Assembly (NCBI GenBank): GCA_021299375.1
Contig: JAJTGR010000002.1
Location: 91,274 to 155,273, forward strand
DNA from: Gemmatimonadota bacterium
Lineage (GTDB): Bacteria > Gemmatimonadota > Gemmatimonadetes > Gemmatimonadales > Gemmatimonadaceae
DNA: 64,000 nucleotides
Direction of reading: 5' to 3'
Shown here: positions 37,023-45,411 of the stretch, one piece after another
Position numbering within the stretch: the first letter of the stretch is position 1
How the letters are laid out: the number at the start of each line of letters is the position of its first letter
The notes under the pieces: model-generated
Told to the model about the DNA's origin: nothing
Database searches by the model: none
Seen by the model: only the letters and a program-made list of their open reading frames with translations
Program-made: the position numbers and the translations under genes

Positions 37023-38501
37023 CTACAGATACGGCGACAGCAATCGCACCACGCCGTTGCGCAGGCGCACGAGGAACGGCCTCGCCCGGAGCGCGGCAAG
37101 CTCCACCGGCGCGGCCACGGCAAGATGGTCGTCCATCAATCCGTCGAGCTGGCCCGCGAGCCCGGCATCATAACACTCGATGTTGTACTCGAAGTTGAGG
37201 CGGAGGCTGCGCGCATCCCAGTTGGTGGAGCCGATCAGCGACCACGAGCCGTCGATCACGAACAGCTTGGTGTGATCGAAGGGCGCCGGACTGCGCCACA
37301 CGCGCACTCCGGCCTCGATCAACTCGGCCAGCTGCGGCTCCATGGCCCAGTCCATGAGCGGAATGTTGCTGCGGGCGGGCAGCACGATGTCCACGCGTAT
37401 GCCGCGCAGGGCCGCCACCATCAGGGCGGCGCGCAGGCGCATGTCGGGGAGGAAATAGGGCGTGATCAGCGACACACGATACGTGGCGGCGGCCAAGGCG
37501 CCGAACAGCACCGTGGGCATGGTGCCCATTTCGCTGTCCGGCCCATCGCTGACACCGCGGGCGGCAACCGGGCCACAGGATTCGCCGGGGGCGTACCAGG
37601 TGTCGTCGTCGGGGAGCACCTCGCCGGTGGCAAAGAACCAGTCGTCGGCGAACACCTGCTGCATGTCGCGCACCACCGGCCCTTCGAGGCGGAAGTGCAG
37701 GCAGCGCACGGGACTGGCCGGGGCCAGCGACGGCTGGTGCCCTTCACGGATGTTCATGCCGCCGGTGAACCCCACGCGCCCGTCCACCACGAGCAGCTTG
37801 CGGTGGTTGCGCAGGTTGGCGTAGGGAAAGCGCCACGGGACGCGGGTGGGGAGAAACACGGCAGCGGGCACGCCCTCGGCGTGCAGTCGCGTGATGATGC
37901 TGGGGCGTGAGTAGCGCGCCCCCACCGCGTCGACTAGGACGCGCACGGCCACGCCGCGCGCCTGAGCCTCCTGCAGGGCCGCTACGAATCGCTGACCGGC
38001 GCGATCGTCGTCGAAGATGTACGTGAGCAGCGTGACGGACCGGGCTGCGCCGTCAATGGCGCGCAGCATCTCGCCGTAGGCGAGGTCGCCATCGGGGAGT
38101 GGCACCACGGCGTTGCCAGGGGTGAGCGGCCGGCCGGTGACACGCGCGGCGAGCGCGGCGAGCCCCGCCAGTCCGGGGTGACCGGCCACCAACGGCGCCG
38201 GCAGGGCGCCGTTGGTGAGTTCCTCGCCGGTGTAGCGCCCGAGTGTGAGGAGGGAGCGCCCCCGCTTGCGGATGGACCGACGCTGGATGCGGTTGATGCC
38301 GAGAAGGAGGTACAGCAGCGAGCCCACCACGGGCGCGAGCCACGCCAACCCAACCCAGCCGACGATCGCCGGCACATCGCGGCGCCCGAGCACGGCGTGC
38401 ACCGTGACCGCGAGCGCCCCCGTCACATGCGCCGCGGACACGATGGTCGCCCACTGGCCGGCAACGCCCTCGGCGATCGCGACGAGCGTTCCGTCGATCA
38501 C
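37023..38501 (-). CDS. cls: Cardiolipin synthase-like phospholipase D
   Basis: This 492-residue inner-membrane enzyme condenses two phosphatidylglycerols to cardiolipin and glycerol. Two N-terminal spans (about 22-40 and 44-66) carry the ClsA-like LAPVVGSLLYLLLGINRIQ. The two HKD motifs are intact: RNHRKLLVVDGRVGFTGGMN and FDHTKLFVIDGSWSLIGSTN. LLTYIFDDDRAGQRFVAAL and YPTR-type loops also fit. The phosphatidylserine decarboxylase at 21.7 kb is in the same broad lipid pathway, but the genes are not linked. Confidence 0.93.
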   Translation of the reverse strand: MIDGTLVAIAEGVAGQWATIVSAAHVTGALAVTVHAVLGRRDVPAIVGWVGLAWLAPVVGSLLYLLLGINRIQRRSIRKRGRSLLTLGRYTGEELTNGALPAPLVAGHPGLAGLAALAARVTGRPLTPGNAVVPLPDGDLAYGEMLRAIDGAARSVTLLTYIFDDDRAGQRFVAALQEAQARGVAVRVLVDAVGARYSRPSIITRLHAEGVPAAVFLPTRVPWRFPYANLRNHRKLLVVDGRVGFTGGMNIREGHQPSLAPASPVRCLHFRLEGPVVRDMQQVFADDWFFATGEVLPDDDTWYAPGESCGPVAARGVSDGPDSEMGTMPTVLFGALAAATYRVSLITPYFLPDMRLRAALMVAALRGIRVDIVLPARSNIPLMDWAMEPQLAELIEAGVRVWRSPAPFDHTKLFVIDGSWSLIGSTNWDARSLRLNFEYNIECYDAGLAGQLDGLMDDHLAVAAPVELAALRARPFLVRLRNGVVRLLSPYL

Positions 38502-38612
38502 GGGTGGACGGTAGCGAGGGGGGAAGGCGCGGGCATGAGCGGAAGTTCAACCGATGGCGGGGCGGGTCAAGGCAGCCGGTGGCAAGCCTTTTCGCGTCGG
38601 GAACCACCCCGG

Positions 38613-38659
38613 AACGACCACGGGGGACATCGCAGCAGGCGATGTCCCCCGTGGTCGTT
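38613..38659 (-). terminator. Perfect 21-bp hairpin after the PEP-CTERM gene
   Basis: The arm 38613-38633 (core ACCACGGGGGACATCGC) is perfectly complementary to 38639-38659 with loop AGCAG. It is 30 bp after the PEP-CTERM stop and upstream of cls, both - strand. There is no T run, yet the stem is unusually strong. Confidence 0.75.
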
Positions 38660-38689
38660 GCCGGCGGGTCGTCCCCGCCCGAGGCGCTG

Positions 38690-39421
38690 TCAGCTGATCT
38701 TGTTTCGGCGGCGACGGGCCGTGACGCCGAGGCCGGCCAGGCCCACCGTGAGCAGCACCACCATGGACGGCTCGGGGACGATGCTGGCCTGGATGAGGAA
38801 CGACTGCGACCCCCACGTCTTGTCGCCAGTCCTCAGCTGCTGGGCGGTAAACCCCTCCTCCCACGCCGCCTTGTCCACCAGCACCAGCCACTGCGACGAG
38901 AGATCTCCCGTGAACGTGCCGGTCCCGTTGTTGCCGATAGTCCAGATGTTCGTTTGGATCGTATTGTTGCCCGTCGGGGTCGAACTGTTGTTCCCAGCGG
39001 TCGTGTAGGTCGACGCCAGATACGCCATCGAATTCAGGTCCTGCAAGTCCATCGTGTTCCACTGGTCGGACCGGCCACCGGGGCCGGCCTGGACATTGGC
39101 CACGAACTGCTGAAAGGTCAGGAGCTTGTACGCGTACTGGACGTTGTAATTGAACTGGCGCTGGTTGTCGAAGCAGTACACGATCGGACTTGTGATCTGC
39201 ACCGACGTCGGGAGACCGGTGATGGTGGCCTTCCAGCCGCCGCCGCCCATGCCGCTCAAAGTGGCCTGATATACATAGTCTGCCGCGGCGCTGGAAATCT
39301 GCACCGTCACGTTGGCCGGCATCTGGGCCGCCGCCGTGGCTGCCGAGAGCCCGAGTGCGGCCAGGGTGGCCGTGGTCATCATCAGTTTGCGCACTTGTTC
39401 CCCTGCCATTTGTGGTTCCAT
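38690..39421 (-). CDS. PEP-CTERM sorting-domain protein
   Basis: This 243-residue protein starts at MEPQMAGEQVRKLMMTTA, 6 bp after a CTGGAGAA ribosome site; MSIDT at 39481 is an alternative. It has a signal peptide (LAALGLSAATAAAQ), a Thr/Asn/Gln-rich, low-Lys mature part (TTAGNNSSTPTGNNTIQTN) and the C-terminal sorting signal VPEPS followed by a membrane span (MVVLLTVGLAGLGV) and Arg cluster (TARRRR). Such proteins are processed by exosortase/EpsH and exported to the surface or matrix. No exosortase gene is in the window. Cys is rare (one). Confidence 0.93.
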   Translation of the reverse strand: MEPQMAGEQVRKLMMTTATLAALGLSAATAAAQMPANVTVQISSAAADYVYQATLSGMGGGGWKATITGLPTSVQITSPIVYCFDNQRQFNYNVQYAYKLLTFQQFVANVQAGPGGRSDQWNTMDLQDLNSMAYLASTYTTAGNNSSTPTGNNTIQTNIWTIGNNGTGTFTGDLSSQWLVLVDKAAWEEGFTAQQLRTGDKTWGSQSFLIQASIVPEPSMVVLLTVGLAGLGVTARRRRNKIS

Positions 39422-40174
39422 AGAGTTCTCCAGGCGAGCGGCGCCTTGCGGTCCGTCCCGATTCCTGGTGTCGATCGACATCTGCTGAAAAAACTGAGCA
39501 ATTAGCGGGCCACAAGACCGCACGATGGGTCGGAGCGTGATCCTGCCGGAGGTGGCCGGGTGAAGTGACCTGTAAGGTATTGTCAAATAGAGGTTTGCCG
39601 AACTGCGTGGGATGCGGGGCGACGATACGGATCCCTCCATGTCCGCAATGTCGGCAATGCGGTCCGCCCGCCTCAACGGTGGGGACCGTGCCACAGCCTC
39701 TGCAGCGCCATCGCCGCGGGGCAGGGGACATCGGCGCTACCCGCCACCGCCGCCCGTCTTCCTTTGGGTGGCGCCCCGCGCGGGACGCGACCGCCGCCGG
39801 CACCCGGAACGGCACGGCGATGCTGGCCTGCCTGGGCCTTTGCGCGATCGGGCTGAATGGCCACGACGACGCACACGGGGGAACGCGTTGCGGTCGAGCC
39901 GGAACGCTTGGTCGGGCCGGACGTCCGGGAAGTCGCGGGCGTCGCGGCCTGCCGCACCGACACGGCGCTGGCCGGGCCGGAGACTGCCGCGCCTGCGGCC
40001 AGCAGGTCGCGTCGACCACTCACGGGCAGGACCGCCGATGCCCGCCACCTCGACGCCATCGCCCACGGCAGCGCTCACGCGCCGCTTCGCCACCCCACGG
40101 GCAACCTTGCCCCACCGCGGAGTGGGGACGCAGTATTCGGCTTCTCGCCCGGCCTCCCTCTCCAGCCCGCTGCC
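39422..40174. other. About 750 bp without an assigned gene; divergent promoter region
   Basis: This spacer separates the PEP-CTERM gene (-) and the kinase gene (+). It includes a less GC-rich stretch near 39560-39600 (TGTAAGGTATTGTCAAATAGAGG) that could hold a promoter. A - strand frame near 39640-39720 reads CRGCGTVPTVEAGGPHCRHC, zinc-ribbon-like, but has no start context or homologue I recognise. Upstream in-frame codons of the kinase frame are Arg/Pro-rich and not typical coding. Confidence 0.4.
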
Positions 40175-43069
40175 ATGCCCGTCACGCCGGGCCGTCTCCT
40201 TGGGGGACGGTACGAAATCCAGCGCGAAGTCGGGGTCGGCGGCATGGCCACCGTGTATGCCGCCCTCGATCGCCAGACGGGCGGTATCGTGGCCGTGAAG
40301 GTGCTCAAGCCGGAACTCGCGCCGTACATGGGAGGCGATCGGTTTGCGCGTGAGATCCGCATCACCGCGCAATTGCGGCACCCGGGTATTGTGGCGCTGC
40401 TCGACACGGGCGAGGTGGACGGTGTCCCGTTCTACACCATGCCGTTCGTGGAGGGGGAGACGCTGTCGCAGCGCCTCGCCCGGGAAAAACAGCTGGCCTT
40501 GCCCGACGCGCTGGCGATCATGCGCGAGCTCACCGATGCCTTGGCATACGCGCATGACTGTGGGGTGCTGCATCGCGACATCAAGCCGGCCAACGTGCTG
40601 CTCTCGGGGGGGCGGGCGCTGCTCGCCGACTTTGGCATTGCCCGCGCCGTCGACGCGGGGGCAGAGGCGCTGACGGAGACCGGCATCGCCGTCGGCACGG
40701 TGGAATACATGAGCCCGGAGCAGGGCGTGGCGGAAGGGGTCGACCAGCGCAGCGACATCTACGCGCTGGGGTGTGTGCTGTACGAGATGCTGGCAGGTGC
40801 GCCGCCATTCACCGGGTCGACGGCGCGGGCGGTTCTCGCCCGGCACGCGCGCGACGACGTGCCGAGCCTGCGCACGGTGCGGCCCACGGTGACGCGCCGG
40901 CTCGAAGCCGTGGTGAGCACGGCCCTCGCCAAAGTCCCGGCCGACCGCTTTGCGACGGCGCGCGATTTCCAGGCCGCGCTCCGCGATCCGCTGATCCTCG
41001 ACCACACCAGCGACATCCCGGTGGGGACGTGGACAACGCCGGTCGCCCCCCCGTTCGGCCGCCGCGGGCTCCGGAGTGCGGCGCTCATGCTGGGCACGGT
41101 GGCCCTGATCGCGATCGTGACGCTGTTTGCCCGGCAGGCCGCGGGGCCGACGCTCGATCCGCACATGGTGGTCGGCTTCCCGCTCGTGGCACCGGCGCAG
41201 GTGGGCGAGAGCCGGACGGCCGGTGAAGACGTGGCCACGCTCATCGGCAGCGCCCTCGACCGGCGAGAGGCGCTGCGCTGGGTCGACGGGTGGCGGTATC
41301 TGCCCAACGCCGAGCGCGACGTGCCGTCGGCGGTGTCGGCGCAGGCGATGCGGGAGATCGCGCGGGCGCAGGGGGCGGCGTGGTACGTGACGGGGCGCAT
41401 CGTGCTGCGCGGCGACTCGGTGGACGTGCTGCTCGACCTGGTGGACGCCGGCGCCGACACGGTGGCCGCGCGCCCGCGCGCGTCGGGTGCCGCGGGAGCA
41501 TTGTGGCGGGTGGCCATTCGTTCGGTGAACCAGCTGCTGCCGGTGCTGCTGCCCGGCGCCAACGCCCGCGATCTCGAAGGGGCGTGGGTGGACCGCGAGC
41601 CGGCGGCGGTGGCCAGCTTCCTCGCCGGCGAGGCGGCGTTCCGTCGGGCGCGGCCGGCGGCGGCGTTGGCCCATTACCGCGAGGCGGTGCGTGACGATTC
41701 CGTTTTCGCGCTGGCGGCGGTGCGCGGCGCGCAGGCGGCGACGGCGGCGCACCAGCCGAGCGAGGCGCGGGCGCTGGTCCAACGCGCCCTCGGCCAGACG
41801 CTACCGCCGCAGTACGCGGCCTTTGCCCGCGGGTATGCGGCGTACCTCGACGGACGCGCGGACGCGGCCATCGCCGCCTTCACCGAGGCGCTACGCGCCG
41901 ATCCCGAACTGGGGGCCGCCTGGGCACAACTGGGGGAGACATACATTCACCTCGTCCCCTTGACCGGTGCGGCCGACAGCCTTGCGGAGTACGCCTTCGC
42001 CGAGGCGAGACGGATCGACTCCACGGCCACGCACGTGCTGCTGCACCCCATCGAAATCGCGGCGCGACGAGGCGAGGTCGCACGGGCCGCGGCATGGGCC
42101 ACGCGCTTCCTCGCGGCCCAGCCGGACAGCACACTCGCGAACCAGATCCGTCTGATGACGCAGTGTGCGACGCAAGGGCCGGGGGCTCCGCCGTGGCGCA
42201 CGGCGGTACGCGGTGACCCGCTGGCCGTGCTCTCGGTGGGTGCGGTCATGGGGGTGCACGCGGCGAACTCGCCGTGCGCCACGGCCGCCTACGAGGCGGT
42301 ACTGGACATGGATAGTGCCGCTGCGGCACAACCCGGGAGCGTGGCGCTGCGCCAGAGTGCGCTGGTCGGCCTGGTGGGGGTGCGTGTGGCGCAGGGGCGC
42401 GCGGATGCGGCACTCGTGCGTGTCGGACAGGCGGTGGCCCGCGGCGACGGCGGGGCCTCGCTGCTGATGGTGGCCGCGCCGGTGGCGCCAGTCCTGGCGC
42501 CTGCTGCCGCCGAAGTGGCGGCGCGCGATGTGGAGCGCTTCGGGGCCGACATGGCGCGCTGCAGTACACCCGAGCGCTGCTGGATTCTCGCGCAATACTT
42601 TGCGGCGCGCGGTGAGGCCACCCCAGTGACCACCATTGCGCGGGTGCTGGCCGCGCGCGCGCGCACCGACAGCACGAGTGAACTCGCGCTGTACGCGGCC
42701 GCCACCGAGGCACATGCGCGGTACGCGACCGGCGACACGGCGGCCGCGGTGCGAACGCTGCGCGCCCTGCTCGCGCGTCCATTGCCGCCCGGGAATCTCC
42801 TGGCGTGGACGCCCCTCGGTGGGTTGGGGGCGGAGCGGGTGCTGCTGGCGCGCCTCCTGCTCGCTCAGCGGCAGCCGCGCGACGCGGAGCGGGTGGCGGA
42901 ATCGCTGGAGTTGGCTGCGCCCGCGTCGTTCCCGCTGTACCTTCGCGCCAGTCTGGAAATCCGCATCGCGGCGGCCACCGCGGTCGGGGAAGTACGACGC
43001 GCCGCGCGACAGCAGGCGCGTCTGGCAGGACTCGCGGCCATGCCGGCCGCGAACGCCGCGTCCCACTGA
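40175..43069 (+). CDS. Transmembrane Ser/Thr protein kinase with repeat-rich C-terminus
   Basis: This 964-residue protein starts at MPVTPGRLLGGRYEIQREVG. The kinase domain (about 12-275) has the Gly loop (VGVGGMATVYAA), Lys42 (VAVKVLK), HRDIKPANVLL with Asp135, DFGIARA with Asp152 and EYMSPEQ. A single TM at about 299-318 (SAALMLGTVALIAIVTLFAR) follows, then about 640 residues outside the membrane rich in Ala/Arg helices with TPR-like pairs (SFLAGEAAFRRARPAAALAH; AAFTEALRADPELGAAWAQ). It heads the + strand run with the small repeat protein, caspase, CHAT and NTPase genes (gaps 29 to 34 bp or overlap). It could phosphorylate one of them (inference). Confidence 0.93.
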   Translation: MPVTPGRLLGGRYEIQREVGVGGMATVYAALDRQTGGIVAVKVLKPELAPYMGGDRFAREIRITAQLRHPGIVALLDTGEVDGVPFYTMPFVEGETLSQRLAREKQLALPDALAIMRELTDALAYAHDCGVLHRDIKPANVLLSGGRALLADFGIARAVDAGAEALTETGIAVGTVEYMSPEQGVAEGVDQRSDIYALGCVLYEMLAGAPPFTGSTARAVLARHARDDVPSLRTVRPTVTRRLEAVVSTALAKVPADRFATARDFQAALRDPLILDHTSDIPVGTWTTPVAPPFGRRGLRSAALMLGTVALIAIVTLFARQAAGPTLDPHMVVGFPLVAPAQVGESRTAGEDVATLIGSALDRREALRWVDGWRYLPNAERDVPSAVSAQAMREIARAQGAAWYVTGRIVLRGDSVDVLLDLVDAGADTVAARPRASGAAGALWRVAIRSVNQLLPVLLPGANARDLEGAWVDREPAAVASFLAGEAAFRRARPAAALAHYREAVRDDSVFALAAVRGAQAATAAHQPSEARALVQRALGQTLPPQYAAFARGYAAYLDGRADAAIAAFTEALRADPELGAAWAQLGETYIHLVPLTGAADSLAEYAFAEARRIDSTATHVLLHPIEIAARRGEVARAAAWATRFLAAQPDSTLANQIRLMTQCATQGPGAPPWRTAVRGDPLAVLSVGAVMGVHAANSPCATAAYEAVLDMDSAAAAQPGSVALRQSALVGLVGVRVAQGRADAALVRVGQAVARGDGGASLLMVAAPVAPVLAPAAAEVAARDVERFGADMARCSTPERCWILAQYFAARGEATPVTTIARVLAARARTDSTSELALYAAATEAHARYATGDTAAAVRTLRALLARPLPPGNLLAWTPLGGLGAERVLLARLLLAQRQPRDAERVAESLELAAPASFPLYLRASLEIRIAAATAVGEVRRAARQQARLAGLAAMPAANAASH

Positions 43070-43098
43070 GTCCATGAACCCGATGCCGGGAGGAACCC

Positions 43099-43281
43099 AT
43101 GTCCGCCGCTCCTGATCCGCTGCCCAAGCCCGTCGAAGCGATCGATCGCGACCCGCTGCCCAAGCCCGTCGAAGCGATCGACCGGGAGCCCATGCTCCAC
43201 GCTGATGCGCCCGACGCCGATCCGCTGCCGCTGCCGAAGCCGGTGATCGACCGGCTGGTGACACCCGACGCCATGACCTGA
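43099..43281 (+). CDS. Small repeat protein (DPLPKPVEAIDR units)
   Basis: This 60-residue protein has a good ribosome site (GGGAGGAACCC ATG). It contains DPLPKPVEAIDR twice in tandem (36-bp direct DNA repeat from about 43114 to 43184), then EPMLHADAPDAD and a degenerate third unit (DPLPLPKPVIDR). It is acidic, Pro-rich and without hydrophobic core, so probably disordered. It lies 29 bp after the kinase stop and 14 bp before the caspase start, in the same operon. It has no known homologue to my knowledge. The regular Asp/Arg sites make it a candidate substrate, inhibitor or adaptor for the neighbouring proteases (inference only). Confidence 0.72.
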   Translation: MSAAPDPLPKPVEAIDRDPLPKPVEAIDREPMLHADAPDADPLPLPKPVIDRLVTPDAMT

Positions 43282-43295
43282 GACGCTGCCCCACG

Positions 43296-45377
43296 ATGAC
43301 GGCACCCCCTGTGAATCAGGCCGGAACCCGACGCGCCTTGCTCATCGGGGTGCAGGAGTATCGCCATATCTCGAATCTGGGCGGGTGCGTGAACGATGCC
43401 CGGCTCATGGAGTCCGTGCTGCGCAACCGCTTCGACTTCACGCACTGCACCCGCCTCGAGAACGAACAGGCGACGCGGGCGGGGATCCTCCTGGCGCTCG
43501 ATACCCTCGCCGAGGAAACACGGCCAGGCGATGTGGTCGTGTTCTACTTCGCGGGACACGGCTCGCAGCGGGTCGACCGGGAGGGTGACGAACCGTCAGG
43601 GTTCGACAGCACCCTGATGCCGGTGGATACGTGGGGCAAGTTCGGTACCCCGGAGCAGAATCTCGACATCACTGACGACGAGATCTTCCTCTGGCTCGAG
43701 CGGCTCGCGGCCAAGACCTCGGCAATCACCGTGATCGTGGATGCCTGTCATTCGGCGACCATCACCCGTGATGCCGAGTTCGACGTACCGGGCTTCGCAG
43801 TGCGCGGCCTGCCGCCGGATTCGCGGCCACCCACCGTGCCATCACCCATTCCCCCCGAGCTGTGGCCTCGGTTTGGTGGTGGCGCGGGGACGCGCCGCGC
43901 TGAAGGTGGGGCCCGCCGCGACACCGCCGCGGGCTGGTTGCCGCTGCACGAGCAGTATGTGCTGATGAGCGGCTGCCGCGACGAGGAACTGTCCGGGGAG
44001 TTCCTCTGGCCGCTCGAAGACGGCAGTACCGCGCGCCATGGTGCGCTCACCTTTTTTCTCGCTCGGGCGCTGCAGCGGGCGACCGCCGGGACTACCTATC
44101 GCTCGGTGTTCGAGGACGTCGCGGCCAAGGTCACGCAGGTGCGGCAGGGCAAGCAGCACCCGCAGATGGAAGGCAAGGGCGACCGCGTCCTCTTTGGCCT
44201 CGACGAGATGCCGCCGATGCGCTACGTGCGCCTCGCGGGAGTGAACGACGCGGGCACGGCGGTGACGCTGGCCGCCGGCGCCGCGCTGGGGGTCACGCTG
44301 GGTACTGCGGTCGCGCTGTATCCGGCGGACACGGTCAGCACCGACGCGAAGGCGCCGCTGGCGCGGGCCACGGTCACCGAGGTGCGACCGTTCGACAGTA
44401 CGGCGGTGCTTATCGAGGCCTCGATCACCGGCGACATGGCGACCGCCGCGCGGGCGGTGCTCACGCCCATCCTCGCGACCGACGTGCGACGTCCCGTGCG
44501 GATCGACCAGGCCGCCGCGGCGCTGGTGCCGGCGGCCGAATGGGCGGCGATGACGACGCTGCTCGGCGAGACCACGGTCGTGCGCCTGGTGGACCAGCCG
44601 GAGCCGAGTGCCATCACCGTGACCGCGTGGCCGGCCGAGCGCACCGGCACGGGGCCGAGCTGGATGCTCACGGGTGCCGACGGCCAGCCGGTGGCCCCGC
44701 CGAAACTGTTCAGCGAGACCATGGCCGTCGTGCACAACCTCACGGTGCTGGCGCGACAGGCGCTGGCCATGACGCTCGACAATCCGGATCCGGCAAGCGC
44801 CCTCGCGCGGCAGCGTCCGACCATGCAGTTGCTGCGGAAGGCTCCGGATGGGTCGTGGCGGCTGGCGGAACCGGCCGCCGGCGGATTGCCGGTCTTTCAG
44901 GAGGGCGAGTTCGCCGGCGTACGCATCGTCAATCCCACGGACCAACCGCTGTACTTTGCCCTGCTCATGTTCGGGCTTTCCGGCAAGGTGATGCCGTTGT
45001 ATCCACCCGAGGGTGCCACGGAATTCCTGGCCGCGGGGCCGCCGGTCGACCTGTTCACGCTGCCTGGTCGAGGCATGCGGGTCGTGCTCCCCAACGTCTA
45101 CCCCTTCGAGCCTGGTGGCACGCTGCCCGTGCGGGACGAAGGGCAGGGTACGCTCAAGCTGTTCGTCACCACCACTCCTGCCAGTTTCGCGTTCCTGCAC
45201 GAGCGGGACGGGGTGCGATCGGGCGCGCCGGCGCCGCCGCCGGACAGCGCGCTGCAGTTGTTGTTCGAGCAGCAGTTGGGCGCCACCCGGGACTTCATGC
45301 CGGAAGAGCCGGCTGGCCCGATCGACGACTGGACTACCGTGGTCGTGTCGTACGTCGTACGGCGCGCGCCGGCGTGA
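43296..45377 (+). CDS. Caspase-family (C14) protease, metacaspase/orthocaspase-like
   Basis: This 693-residue protein starts MTAPPVNQAGTRRALLIGVQ. The p20-like domain has the dyad: VVVFYFAGHGSQ (His88) and ITVIVDACHSATI (Cys151), with EYRHISNLGGCVNDARLM upstream and QYVLMSGCRDEELSGEFLWP, HGALTFFLARALQ downstream (p10-like). Residues about 330-693 are beta-rich; VRIVNPTDQPLYFALLMFGL followed by VMPLYPPEGATEF recalls DUF4384 domains often fused to bacterial caspases. Bacterial C14 enzymes cleave after Arg/Lys or Asp and take part in cell death or defence. There is no signal peptide. It lies inside the kinase-CHAT-NTPase operon. Confidence 0.93.
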   Translation: MTAPPVNQAGTRRALLIGVQEYRHISNLGGCVNDARLMESVLRNRFDFTHCTRLENEQATRAGILLALDTLAEETRPGDVVVFYFAGHGSQRVDREGDEPSGFDSTLMPVDTWGKFGTPEQNLDITDDEIFLWLERLAAKTSAITVIVDACHSATITRDAEFDVPGFAVRGLPPDSRPPTVPSPIPPELWPRFGGGAGTRRAEGGARRDTAAGWLPLHEQYVLMSGCRDEELSGEFLWPLEDGSTARHGALTFFLARALQRATAGTTYRSVFEDVAAKVTQVRQGKQHPQMEGKGDRVLFGLDEMPPMRYVRLAGVNDAGTAVTLAAGAALGVTLGTAVALYPADTVSTDAKAPLARATVTEVRPFDSTAVLIEASITGDMATAARAVLTPILATDVRRPVRIDQAAAALVPAAEWAAMTTLLGETTVVRLVDQPEPSAITVTAWPAERTGTGPSWMLTGADGQPVAPPKLFSETMAVVHNLTVLARQALAMTLDNPDPASALARQRPTMQLLRKAPDGSWRLAEPAAGGLPVFQEGEFAGVRIVNPTDQPLYFALLMFGLSGKVMPLYPPEGATEFLAAGPPVDLFTLPGRGMRVVLPNVYPFEPGGTLPVRDEGQGTLKLFVTTTPASFAFLHERDGVRSGAPAPPPDSALQLLFEQQLGATRDFMPEEPAGPIDDWTTVVVSYVVRRAPA

Positions 45378-45411
45378 GCCTCGATACTCGCTCGCTGATG
45401 ACTCCCCGTCG

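Noticed and set aside
36201..37910. Long + strand frame over the cardiolipin synthase gene
   Set aside because: Shadow frame; the - strand has both HKD motifs and a full-length enzyme.
39600..39760. Zinc-ribbon-like - strand peptide (CRGCG ... HCRHC)
   Set aside because: No start codon context or ribosome site, and the surrounding frame is Arg/Pro-rich; probably chance.
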